In this document: positions 1 to 6,800 of the stretch, piece by piece
Numbering within the stretch: the first letter of the stretch is position 1
Layout: the number at the start of each line of letters is the position of its first letter
Assembly: GCA_963579025.1 (NCBI GenBank)
Contig: CAUZFZ010000197.1
Location: 1 to 17,183 of the forward strand
Length of the DNA stretch: 17,183 bases
Source: CAUZFZ01 sp963579025
GTDB taxonomy: Bacteria; Planctomycetota; Planctomycetia; Planctomycetales; Planctomycetaceae
Direction: 5' to 3'
The notes under the pieces: model-generated
The model's database searches: none
What the model saw: the letters and a program-made list of their open reading frames with translations, nothing else
Told to the model about the DNA's origin: nothing
Position numbers and translations under genes: made by a program

Positions 1-84
1 CCGTTTTGGTTTTTTGCCGGGCTTCGGCTCGGGATAGAACGGGCCACGCGACTTCGGGCGATACGGACGGCTGTGAATCAACAT
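1..84 (-). CDS. Alternative partial reading frame at window edge, Lys/Pro/Tyr-rich
   Basis: This competes with the frame starting at 139. From the ATG at 84 leftwards it gives 28 codons, beginning MLIHSRPYRPKSRG and continuing with a Lys/Pro-rich stretch that ends KPKR. Third positions are more GC-rich (19 of 28) than in the overlapping part of the other frame, and the Tyr, Phe and Lys content is unusual for a chance frame in GC-rich DNA. No convincing ribosome binding site precedes it. At most one of the two frames is likely to be real. Confidence 0.3.
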   Translation of the reverse strand, partial: MLIHSRPYRPKSRGPFYPEPKPGKKPKR

Positions 85-139
85 CGAGCGTTTGACCGAG
101 CGCGATTGCCGCAATCAGAAATGCACTGGAAGTCATCAT
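1..139 (-). CDS. Partial gene at window edge, possible secreted protein N-terminus
   Basis: Reading leftwards from tandem ATG codons (139 and 136), the frame stays open for 46 codons and runs off the window. The first 16 residues, MMTSSAFLIAAIALGQ, contain a hydrophobic run like a signal-peptide core, but the n-region carries no Lys or Arg. The rest is polar (Ser/Pro, then Arg/Lys). No strong Shine-Dalgarno sequence is visible upstream. A second minus-strand frame also stays open to the edge, starting at 84, and looks equally gene-like, so which frame is translated cannot be settled here. The function is unknown. The gap to the neighbouring minus-strand gene (stop at 263) is 123 bp and holds no clear terminator. 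Confidence 0.4.
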   Translation of the reverse strand, partial: MMTSSAFLIAAIALGQTLDVDSQPSVSPEVAWPVLSRAEARQKTKT

Positions 140-262
140 GACAGACCGATTCCGCTCAGAAATCGTGACAGCCGGAACAGTCGAGCCTCTGTCTGGCGAT
201 CATTCGTACAGATGGCGGAACTTTGGCGGTTTCCGCAATCCCGGACAACACGAACTTTGCTC

Positions 263-907
263 TCAGGCGCTGTGGATTCGTTGCTTCACCTTGGTGACCA
301 GATCGACGCCGAGGATGGCCATGAACGTGCCTTTGAGATCGGCGTTCAGTGCAAAGAATCGCTCGAGTTGCTCGGAGGGCCAGAAAACGCATCGTGAGGA
401 TTCCAGTGCGGTCACCTGGGCGCTCGCGACTTCGTCGGTGAGGTAGGACATTTCACCCACAAACTGCCCCGGTAACATCTCTGCGATTTCCCGTCCGTTG
501 AGGTCGATCCGTACTCGTCCGTGGGTCAGCAAAAGCACTCCCCCGACGGCCCGGCCCTGTTCCACAATCCGCTCGCCCTGGGGAGCGTCCTGCCAATCGG
601 CCAGCTTGTAGAGTTTGAGGAACTCACGTGGCGGCATCGTGTGAAACGCCAGTCCATACAGTTCCGCATCCTCGTCGGACATGTTCACCGGTCGCCGTTC
701 CAGAATGAGAATCACGACCTGGACACCGTTGATCAGCGTGAACAACGTGAGCCACACCATCGGGACGTACATCGGCGGCGACTGGTACTGGTAATAAGGC
801 AGCAACACGATCGAAGCGACGATCGTCAGCGCTCGCAGCCACACCATATCCCGCACGGAATACGAGATCAGATAAAGCACGTACGCAAGGTGGACCAGAT
901 AATCCAT
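263..907 (-). CDS. Popeye-like membrane protein with cyclic-nucleotide-binding fold
   Basis: This 214-residue protein has three hydrophobic segments (about residues 3-18, 24-40 and 46-70), then a soluble domain from about 75 to 214 with a cyclic-nucleotide-binding (CAP-like) beta-roll. Visible landmarks are the Gly-rich strand turns (GERIVEQGRAVGGVLLLTHG, 111-130) and the phosphate-binding-cassette region QFVGEMSYLTDEVASAQVTA (148-167). Three helices plus the order QF...QVTALE...FW...LG.DL..K match the Popeye (POPDC) family better than soluble CRP regulators, and there is no helix-turn-helix DNA-binding domain. The cassette lacks the Arg that normally contacts the cyclic phosphate. The likely role is an inner-membrane nucleotide or ligand sensor, which is inferred. 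The start is supported by AGGAG at 914-918, 6 nt before the ATG. Confidence 0.75.
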   Translation of the reverse strand: MDYLVHLAYVLYLISYSVRDMVWLRALTIVASIVLLPYYQYQSPPMYVPMVWLTLFTLINGVQVVILILERRPVNMSDEDAELYGLAFHTMPPREFLKLYKLADWQDAPQGERIVEQGRAVGGVLLLTHGRVRIDLNGREIAEMLPGQFVGEMSYLTDEVASAQVTALESSRCVFWPSEQLERFFALNADLKGTFMAILGVDLVTKVKQRIHSA

Positions 908-913
908 TCGCAG

Positions 914-918
914 CTCCT
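914..918 (-). promoter_or_regulatory. Ribosome binding site of the Popeye-like gene
   Basis: On the minus strand AGGAG lies 6 nt before the ATG at 907. It is a canonical Shine-Dalgarno match and fixes the start. Confidence 0.7.
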
Positions 919-1087
919 GAGTCGGTTCGCAGGTCGATCGTTCCGAGTGCTGTCACGACGGCTGAACAAGACGGGTGGGATCAATGCCTTTCGCGACCAG
1001 TCACCGGGCGCACAACCGAGCCTGATCAGAAACCAAGTGTACCCTTCGTCCAGCCTGGATTCACCAATACCCGCTGGCATGCAATAC

Positions 1088-1228
1088 TCAGTCCGTTGCG
1101 GTGACCCGCTGCTTCTCGGTGCGACGCATGTATGCCCATTGATCGTTAATCGGTGCCAGGTTAGCGTGTTTGAGACGATACTTGAGTTGAGTGCGGGCCT
1201 TCACCACGGTCGCTTTGCTGCGAGCCAT
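1088..1228 (-). CDS. Probable small basic protein, 46 residues
   Basis: A 46-residue frame starts at ATG 1228 and ends at TGA 1088-1090. The protein begins MARSKATVVKARTQLKYRLK and is strongly basic, with no membrane segment or cysteine. Its codons resemble those of the neighbouring genes, and the Lys/Gln/Asn/Tyr content is unlike the Arg/Ala/Pro-rich chance frames nearby. The frame runs upstream to 1348, but that extension would overlap the kinase coding region, so the internal ATG is preferred. The ribosome binding site is weak. It would be divergent from kinase 1, with 19 bp between start codons, and lies 180 bp upstream of the Popeye-like gene on the same strand. The function is unknown; a nucleic-acid-binding role is only a guess from charge. 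Confidence 0.45.
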   Translation of the reverse strand: MARSKATVVKARTQLKYRLKHANLAPINDQWAYMRRTEKQRVTATD

Positions 1229-1233
1229 AGTGT

Positions 1234-1240
1234 GGAAAGG
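1234..1240 (+). promoter_or_regulatory. Ribosome binding site deciding the start of kinase 1
   Basis: GGAAAGG lies 7 nt before the GTG at 1248. It favours that GTG over the in-frame GTG codons at 1191 and 1230, which would put the start inside or against the divergent small gene. Confidence 0.5.
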
Positions 1241-1247
1241 TGCTACC

Positions 1248-2795
1248 GTGATCTCCTCAAGCGAATTCCGGCTGCCTCCGAATGAGACACGTTCCGAGGC
1301 GACGTCCCGCAACGGCGACAGCACGGTCAACCTGCCGCCCATTGACAAGTCGTCTGGCCGAAAGAAGAAACTGCATTCGACGGTCGCAGATCAGACTCGT
1401 CGAGACACCGACCGGCCCGGCATTGCCGCCGGGACGATGTTTGCCGAGTTCCGTGTCCAGGAACGAATCGGCGCCGGCAGCATGGGAGAAGTTTACCGAG
1501 CCACTCAGCTCGGTCTGGATCGTTCGGTGGCGCTCAAACTGCTGCCGTTGAAACTTGCCTACGACCCAACTCTCGTGGAACGGTTTCGGCGGGAGACACA
1601 CACCCTCGCCAGCCTGGATCATCCGCATATCGTGCGCGCCATTTCTGCTGGCGAAAGTGGCGGCTGGCACTACGCTGCGATGGAGTTTGTTGACGGTCGT
1701 CCGCTGCAGGACTGGCTGGACGATCTGGGGCGTCTGACGGTTGGTGACGCTCTGCATGTCGTACTCGTCTGCGCTGCGGCGCTGGAGCACGCTCACAACC
1801 AGGGCGTCGTTCATCGGGATATCAAGGCCTCAAATGTGCTCGTCAGTCGTGCGGGAGTTGCGAAACTTTCAGATTTCGGGCTTGTCCGCCTGGTGCGGGA
1901 AGACATGTCGATGACGGCGTCGGGAACGGGCCTCGGCACACCGGAGTACATGCCGCCGGAACAATGCGAGGACGCTCGCAGCGCAACGGCGCAGTCCGAC
2001 ATCTATTCGCTGGGGGTCATGCTGTACGTCATGCTGACCGGTGAATTGCCGTGTGTCGGGACCAGTCTGGTCGAGCTCCTGTTTGCCAAACGATCCGGCG
2101 TCTTCAAGTCAGCCAAATCGCTCAACCCCGAAGTGCCCGAACGTGCTGACCTGATTCTCCAGAAGATGCTGGCGCCCGAGCCGTCACACCGATATGCAAA
2201 TTGCACGGAATTGATCCGGGACCTTACGACCGTCCACCGGCACAACGAGTCGCTGAGTTTTGTGGATGTTGAGGAAGCAGATCGCTACGTCGCATGGGGC
2301 CCGTGGTGTGCCGAGTCACGGGCGACAGCAGAAGTCATCGCGGCGGCGGGGCATGTGGCGAAACCGGTAGTCGAACCGGTCACGCCAAACGATCGCGTCT
2401 GGTACGTGTCGCATCGCAACAAACTAGGCAAGGATGTGCTCTCGAAGATGAATACTGCTGACCTGATCAATGCCTTGGACAATCGGCTGTTGCCTGCGTC
2501 GTCGCAGGTCAAGCGGCTGGCGAACGAGCGATTTCGGTCTCTGGCAGATCATCAGGAGTTTCTGCCGGCACTGAAGCGACTGGGAGTGAAGATCAAGCCC
2601 AGCGCGGCGACGCAGAAGAAGCGAAAGTTGCGCAAAAAGAAACGCCGTCGGGATCGGACTAAGGAACGTCTGGACCTGATGCTGCGAGTGCTGGTGGGAG
2701 CCGCAGCCGCTTACGGTCTGGTGCGTGGCATCGCCGACGTCGGCGGGTTGTTCACAAGCGATCCGCAAGAGCAGGAACAGCCGGTCGACCTGTAG
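1248..2795 (+). CDS. Membrane-anchored Ser/Thr protein kinase with C-terminal GYF-like segment
   Basis: A Hanks-type kinase of 515 residues, starting at GTG 1248. The catalytic domain spans about residues 65-335: Gly-rich loop IGAGSMGEVY (74-82), ATP-binding Lys97 (VALK), helix-C Glu116, HRDIKASN with catalytic Asp191, DFG at 209-211, and a PPE version of the APE motif (236-238). All catalytic residues are present, so it should be active. At about 383-445, a segment starting WYVSHRN and ending ERFRSLADHQEF resembles the GYF_2 type of small domain found in bacterial membrane proteins; this is a tentative match. A very basic stretch (about 456-473) precedes one hydrophobic helix (about 478-499) and a short acidic tail. 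It is therefore probably tail-anchored, with both domains in the cytoplasm. It probably phosphorylates signalling partners; its targets are not visible. An inverted repeat begins directly after the stop codon. Confidence 0.88.
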   Translation: MISSSEFRLPPNETRSEATSRNGDSTVNLPPIDKSSGRKKKLHSTVADQTRRDTDRPGIAAGTMFAEFRVQERIGAGSMGEVYRATQLGLDRSVALKLLPLKLAYDPTLVERFRRETHTLASLDHPHIVRAISAGESGGWHYAAMEFVDGRPLQDWLDDLGRLTVGDALHVVLVCAAALEHAHNQGVVHRDIKASNVLVSRAGVAKLSDFGLVRLVREDMSMTASGTGLGTPEYMPPEQCEDARSATAQSDIYSLGVMLYVMLTGELPCVGTSLVELLFAKRSGVFKSAKSLNPEVPERADLILQKMLAPEPSHRYANCTELIRDLTTVHRHNESLSFVDVEEADRYVAWGPWCAESRATAEVIAAAGHVAKPVVEPVTPNDRVWYVSHRNKLGKDVLSKMNTADLINALDNRLLPASSQVKRLANERFRSLADHQEFLPALKRLGVKIKPSAATQKKRKLRKKKRRRDRTKERLDLMLRVLVGAAAAYGLVRGIADVGGLFTSDPQEQEQPVDL

Positions 2796-2798
2796 CTG

Positions 2799-2929
2799 AC
2801 GTCCGTAGTTCCAAGTTTGAGGTCGCTGGGTTCGCAAGAATTCAGCCGGACCGAGAAAACGTCTGAATTCTTGCGAATCCAGCCACGACCAATCGCGACC
2901 GCCATCTCAAACTCGGAACGACTGGACGT
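2799..2929. repeat. 131-nt imperfect inverted repeat (long hairpin)
   Basis: Nested complementary arms lie between kinase 1 and the sigma factor gene. The inner stem pairs 2825-2845 with 2863-2883 (21 positions, only one G-T pair, otherwise perfect) around a 17-nt loop. A middle stem pairs 2808-2823 with 2904-2919 (one mismatch, one G-T pair). A short outer stem pairs 2799-2804 with 2924-2929. A 20-nt bulge, 2884-2903, sits on the right side. There is no T-tract, so it is not a classical rho-independent terminator. It could be a terminator-like 3' end for the kinase mRNA, a palindromic mobile element of the MITE/REP type, or a structured RNA. The pairing is directly seen; the role is open. 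Confidence 0.7.
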
Positions 2930-3166
2930 GTGAACGACCGCTCCTGATGGACATTGGGGAGTCGCGATTCCCCGCATTCGGGAATAATTTCGCAGCGGTG
3001 TGCATCGTCTTTTGGAAAGTCGCGAAAGAAATCCGATTCGCGCTTGTACTGCTCGCTCAGGAAAATTCCCAAAACTCTACTAAGGCAGTCGTCGTCATAC
3101 CGTTATCAGGGCAGCACTGGGCTGTCTGGACTGGACGACGACTCAGAGCTGCGGTTCTCGGGGACC
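2930..3166. other. Noncoding leader region of the sigma factor gene
   Basis: This 237-bp stretch has no convincing gene. Both plus-strand frames crossing it have atypical composition and no ribosome binding site. It should contain the promoter of the sigma factor gene. An 18-bp near-palindrome at 2956-2973 is the only clear structural element, and no confident -35/-10 pair was found. Confidence 0.5.
2956..2973. promoter_or_regulatory. 18-bp near-palindrome, possible operator
   Basis: The sequence ggggagtcgcgattcccc matches its own reverse complement at 16 of 18 positions. It lies 193 bp upstream of the sigma factor start. The symmetry fits a dimeric repressor site, but no cognate regulator is visible in the window. 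Confidence 0.3.
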
Positions 3167-3736
3167 ATGATGGACAACAGCGGACAGCCCGCAAATTCGG
3201 AATCATCCACGCAAACCCAATCGGATCGGACCGAATGGGTACGGGATGTTCTTGTCGAGTTCGAAGGGCCTCTGGTGCGCTATGCGCAGCGGATTACTGG
3301 AGATCTCGAATCGGCCCGTGACGTCGTGCAGGAGACTTTTCTGAGACTCTGCCGGCAGGACCGTGACGAAGTTGAGGGCCATCTGGTGCAGTGGCTGTTC
3401 ACTGTCTGCCGGAACCGGGCCCTGGACGTACAGCGAAAGGAACGCCGGATGAGCACGGCAACTGATCTCGACGAACGAACTTTCACGTCTGATGCAGGGC
3501 AGTACGCCCCTGACTCGGCTGCCGAAACGAATGACTCGGCCGCCAAAGCCCTGGGGTTACTCGAACATCTTCCGGACAACCAGCAGGAAGTGATTCGACT
3601 GAAATTTCAGAACGAACTGAGCTACCGCGAGATATCTGATGTCACCGGACTTTCGGTCTCGAATGTGGGGTTCCTGCTTCACGTCGGGATCAAGCGGCTG
3701 CGTGAGCTGATGGTCCGTGACAAGGTGATGGGGTGA
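3167..3736 (+). CDS. ECF-family RNA polymerase sigma factor
   Basis: A 189-residue sigma-70-family protein of the extracytoplasmic-function type. Region 2 spans about residues 32-95; GDLESARDVVQETFLRL is the helix that contacts core polymerase and the -10 element, and LFTVCRNRALDVQRKERR is region 2.4. Region 4 spans about 128-183, with a helix-turn-helix SYREISDVTGLSVSNVGFLL and then GIKRLRELM, which reads the -35 element. There is no region 1.1 or 3, as expected for ECF factors. The start is one of two adjacent ATGs (3167 or 3170); the open frame runs back to 2954 without typical coding character. It lies 104 bp before the gene for the anti-sigma-like/VWA protein, which is the expected partner. 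Its last codons lie inside a repeat shared with the downstream spacer. Confidence 0.9.
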   Translation: MMDNSGQPANSESSTQTQSDRTEWVRDVLVEFEGPLVRYAQRITGDLESARDVVQETFLRLCRQDRDEVEGHLVQWLFTVCRNRALDVQRKERRMSTATDLDERTFTSDAGQYAPDSAAETNDSAAKALGLLEHLPDNQQEVIRLKFQNELSYREISDVTGLSVSNVGFLLHVGIKRLRELMVRDKVMG

Positions 3737-3802
3737 ACGGGCGAAGCGGTGACAAGGTGACGGGGATTTTCCCCTTCACCTTGTCACCCTCTCACCTTGT
3801 CA
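3717..3802. repeat. Cluster of four TGACAAGGTGA repeats with strong hairpin
   Basis: The motif occurs as GTGACAAGGTGATGGGG at 3717-3733, overlapping the end of the sigma factor gene, and as GTGACAAGGTGACGGGG at 3749-3765. Two inverted copies follow, at 3771-3787 and, shortened, at 3793-3802. Copies two and three form a hairpin: 3748-3759 pairs perfectly with 3777-3788, and GGGG 3762-3765 pairs with CCCC 3771-3774 around a 5-nt loop. A T-rich stretch (3805-3819) follows the last copy. The element may terminate or attenuate transcription between the sigma factor and its neighbour, or may be a dispersed genomic repeat. Confidence 0.75.
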
Positions 3803-3829
3803 TCGTTTCAATGTTTTTCTGTGTGCGAT

Positions 3830-3834
3830 GAGGA
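3830..3834 (+). promoter_or_regulatory. Ribosome binding site of the VWA protein gene
   Basis: GAGGA lies 6 nt before the ATG at 3841, in the context GAGGACGTCCCATG. A nearly identical start context precedes kinase 2 and the unknown gene at 11720-13018. Confidence 0.65.
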
Positions 3835-3840
3835 CGTCCC

Positions 3841-6800
3841 ATGACCTCCCAATTCCCCGCTTCCGACTTCAATCCCGATGATCCTCGCCTGACCGCGTTC
3901 GCTCTGGGCGAACTTGATGAGCAGGAGCGTGCGGAGTTCGAGCAGTTCCTGGAAAGCTCGGAAGAAGGCCGTGAGGCGCTCTCCGAAATCCAGGAAACGA
4001 TCGGCCTGTTACGTGACGAGCTTGTCGCCGAACCGGCTCCGTCATTGACGGATGCCCAACGGGCCGCAGTGGCAATGGCTTCGGGCGCCGGAGGAGAAAT
4101 CCCGACGGTCCAGGTCGCTACCGAGGCAACAGGGACTCCTGTGTGGCGGTCCTGGCGAGGCATTGTCGCCAGCGTGACGACGGTTACGGCGTTGTGCCTG
4201 GTCTTGCAGGCGCTGCCCGAGCCTGATCCGTTGCTTATGGGTGACGCGATTGGCGAGGCGACTCTTCCAGCATCGGCCATTGTGGCTCACACCGCGCCAA
4301 GGATTACGCAGGAAGACTTCGCAAAAGACCTGCAAACGGAGATTGCGGAGACGCAGAATGTCGGCTCAGGGCAGACAGCCTCGGCAGCCACGACAGCCAC
4401 GGAACTGGCACGGAAGACCTTGATCCAAGCGATTTCGGCAGAAAAGCTGGCGAGTGCGGAGCAGCCCACGTCCAGCCGTGCTGGTCAGTCGGGTGGTCGA
4501 CGTGCAATTGAAGTACCGCGTGATCGAAATACGAAGGAAATGGATTTCAGCGCCAAGGTGGCAGCGACACAGCTTCCCGGCGAGAAAGTTGTTGGACGGG
4601 ACCTGGGAGCAGGTGAGATCAATGGTGATACCGGCAACATCGTTCGCGGCTACGCAGATCGCGTGCGTCGGCGACCGGCCGAGCCAGGCCGTTCGTCACC
4701 GGGTTCGGATAGCAGTGATGATGACAAGTCATCTCCACCGCCAGTTGCAGCATCCACTTCGCCAAGTCCGTCACGCGTGTCCGCAGCCGGGCATTCTGGA
4801 GTGAAATCTGAACAATTTGGGAAACAGGGCAATCCCAGCCAGGCTAAGAACGGTGGCCCGACGCTGACGGCCACCGCGGAACCACGGCCGGCCGATCCGG
4901 CTGCTGCGGATAGTTCTGGTGGAGCACCGCAGCCCGGCGGTCAACAGCGCGGCCAGAAGGGACAGCTCGTTGGCGATAAAGGCAAGAGAGGTTCCGGTGA
5001 GGGTCGTTCTGTCGCTGGAATCGGTGGTGGGGGTGTCGCAGCGAAGGGGGATGCGAGTCCAGGTGCCGCGGATCGTCGTGTTGCCAGACCGCTGCCTGCC
5101 CAGATTTCGGCATTTCCGCGAGGCGAAGCTGAGCTTACCAAGTCTGATCGACTGCGTTTGGCAACGATCCGACCGGAGCCGGGTACCGGCAAACCACTCG
5201 GAGGGAAGGCGCTCAAAAAAACACAACAACCGGCGGCTGATGCACCGGTCGAGGAGAGCGTTCCAGGATTTGAGGTCGCGGCCACTGAGAGTCGCTTGAA
5301 ATTAAAGTCGCCGGAAGAAAAGGCGCTCGATGAACTCAGTGACAAAGTTGTCAAGTTCTATACTGGTTTCGGCCGGGAAAGCACGAGAACCTCACCGAAG
5401 AGTGAGTCACTGACACAGTTGCCGCGACCGGATGCCTACAACGAAGCCTACGACCGAATCACCGAGAACCCGTTTATCCGACCGATTCCGCTGGACACGG
5501 AAACGTCTCGGTCGACATTCTCGGTCGACGTCGACACAGCCTCGTATGCCAATGTGCGACGGTTTCTGGATCAGGGGCAGTTCCCACCAAAGAACGCGGT
5601 CCGGGTGGAAGAGCTGATCAACTACTTCCATTACGACTACCCGCAGCCCGAGGGCGAAGACCCGTTCTCGGTCAGCATCGAAGTCAACATCTGCCCGTGG
5701 CAGCCACGGCATCGGCTGGCCCGGATTGGGCTGCGGGCGAAGGACTTGGACGAGCAGCAGCGTCCGCCGACCAACCTGGTGTTTCTGATCGATACGTCGG
5801 GTTCCATGCGGGCGGAGAACAAGCTGCCGCTGGTCCGCGCGTCGATGAACATGCTGATCCGTGAACTGACCGAAGACGACCAGGTCGCGATCGTGACTTA
5901 CTCCAACACGGCCGACCTGCGACTGGCGACAACTTCGGGTGCGAAGAAAACCGAGATCGGTCAGGTCATCGACAGTCTCCAGGCGGGTGGGTCGACTAAC
6001 GGGGCAGGTGGCATTCAACTGGCGTACGACACGGCCGTCCGCAAGTACATCGATGGTGGAGCCAACCGAGTCATCATTTGCACGGACGGCGATTTCAACG
6101 TCGGCATCAGCGAAGACGACAAACTGGTCGAGCTGATTCAGGAGAAAGCGGCCAGTGGCGTGTTTCTCAGTGTGTTCGGCTTCGGCATGGGCAACCTGAA
6201 GGATGCGAAGCTCGAAAAACTGGCCGACAAAGGCAATGGCCAGTACGGCTACATCGACAGTCAGGGCGAAGCAAAGAAGGTCTTCGGCGAAGAACTGACC
6301 GGCACGCTGTACACGGTCGCCAAGGATGTGAAAGCTCAAGTCGACTTCAACGCGGAGACGGTCGGAGCGTACCGGCTGGTCGGTTATGAGAACCGTGTCA
6401 TGGCCAATCGTGATTTCGCCGACGACACGAAAGACGCGGGAGACATCGGAGCCGGACACACAGTCACGGCGCTTTACGAGATCGTTCCCAGAGCAGCCAT
6501 TCTGGAGCAACCGGGGCAAGAGCCTCTGAAGTATCAGGGCAGTAAGAAAAAGCCGGCCGAACCCGGCGATGTGACAGACCCGGAATCAGCGGAACTGTTC
6601 ACTCTGCGGCTGAGGTACAAGCTTCCGGACGAAGAGGTCAGCAAGCTAACTGGGAAGGACTATCCCGTGCAGGATATTGCCATTCGAGGTCAGGCTCAGG
6701 CACCGACCGGTGACTTCGTCTGGGCTTCGGCTGTGGCGTCGTTCGGAATGAACCTGCGGGAGTCGAAATACCGAGGCAACTTCACATTCCGTGAAGTGCT

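Noticed and set aside
868..1080. Minus-strand frame of 70 codons upstream of the Popeye-like gene
   Set aside because: It overlaps the well-supported Popeye-like start, has no Shine-Dalgarno, and its composition looks like chance.
1191..1247. N-terminal extension of kinase 1 from the GTG at 1191
   Set aside because: No ribosome binding site precedes it, and it would overlap the divergent small gene. GGAAAGG before the GTG at 1248 fits better.
521..1285. Long plus-strand open frame of 254 codons
   Set aside because: It lies antisense to the Popeye-like gene, is Arg/His/Gln-rich, and has no ribosome binding site or recognisable domain.
2954..3166. N-terminal extension of the sigma factor by 71 residues
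   Set aside because: Typical ECF factors start close to the ATG pair at 3167-3172. The extension is Ser/Arg-rich, has no family similarity, and contains the palindrome.
5407..6519. Long minus-strand open frame of 370 codons inside the VWA gene
   Set aside because: It is the antisense shadow of a strongly supported coding region with intact VWA motifs; its own sequence shows no domain.
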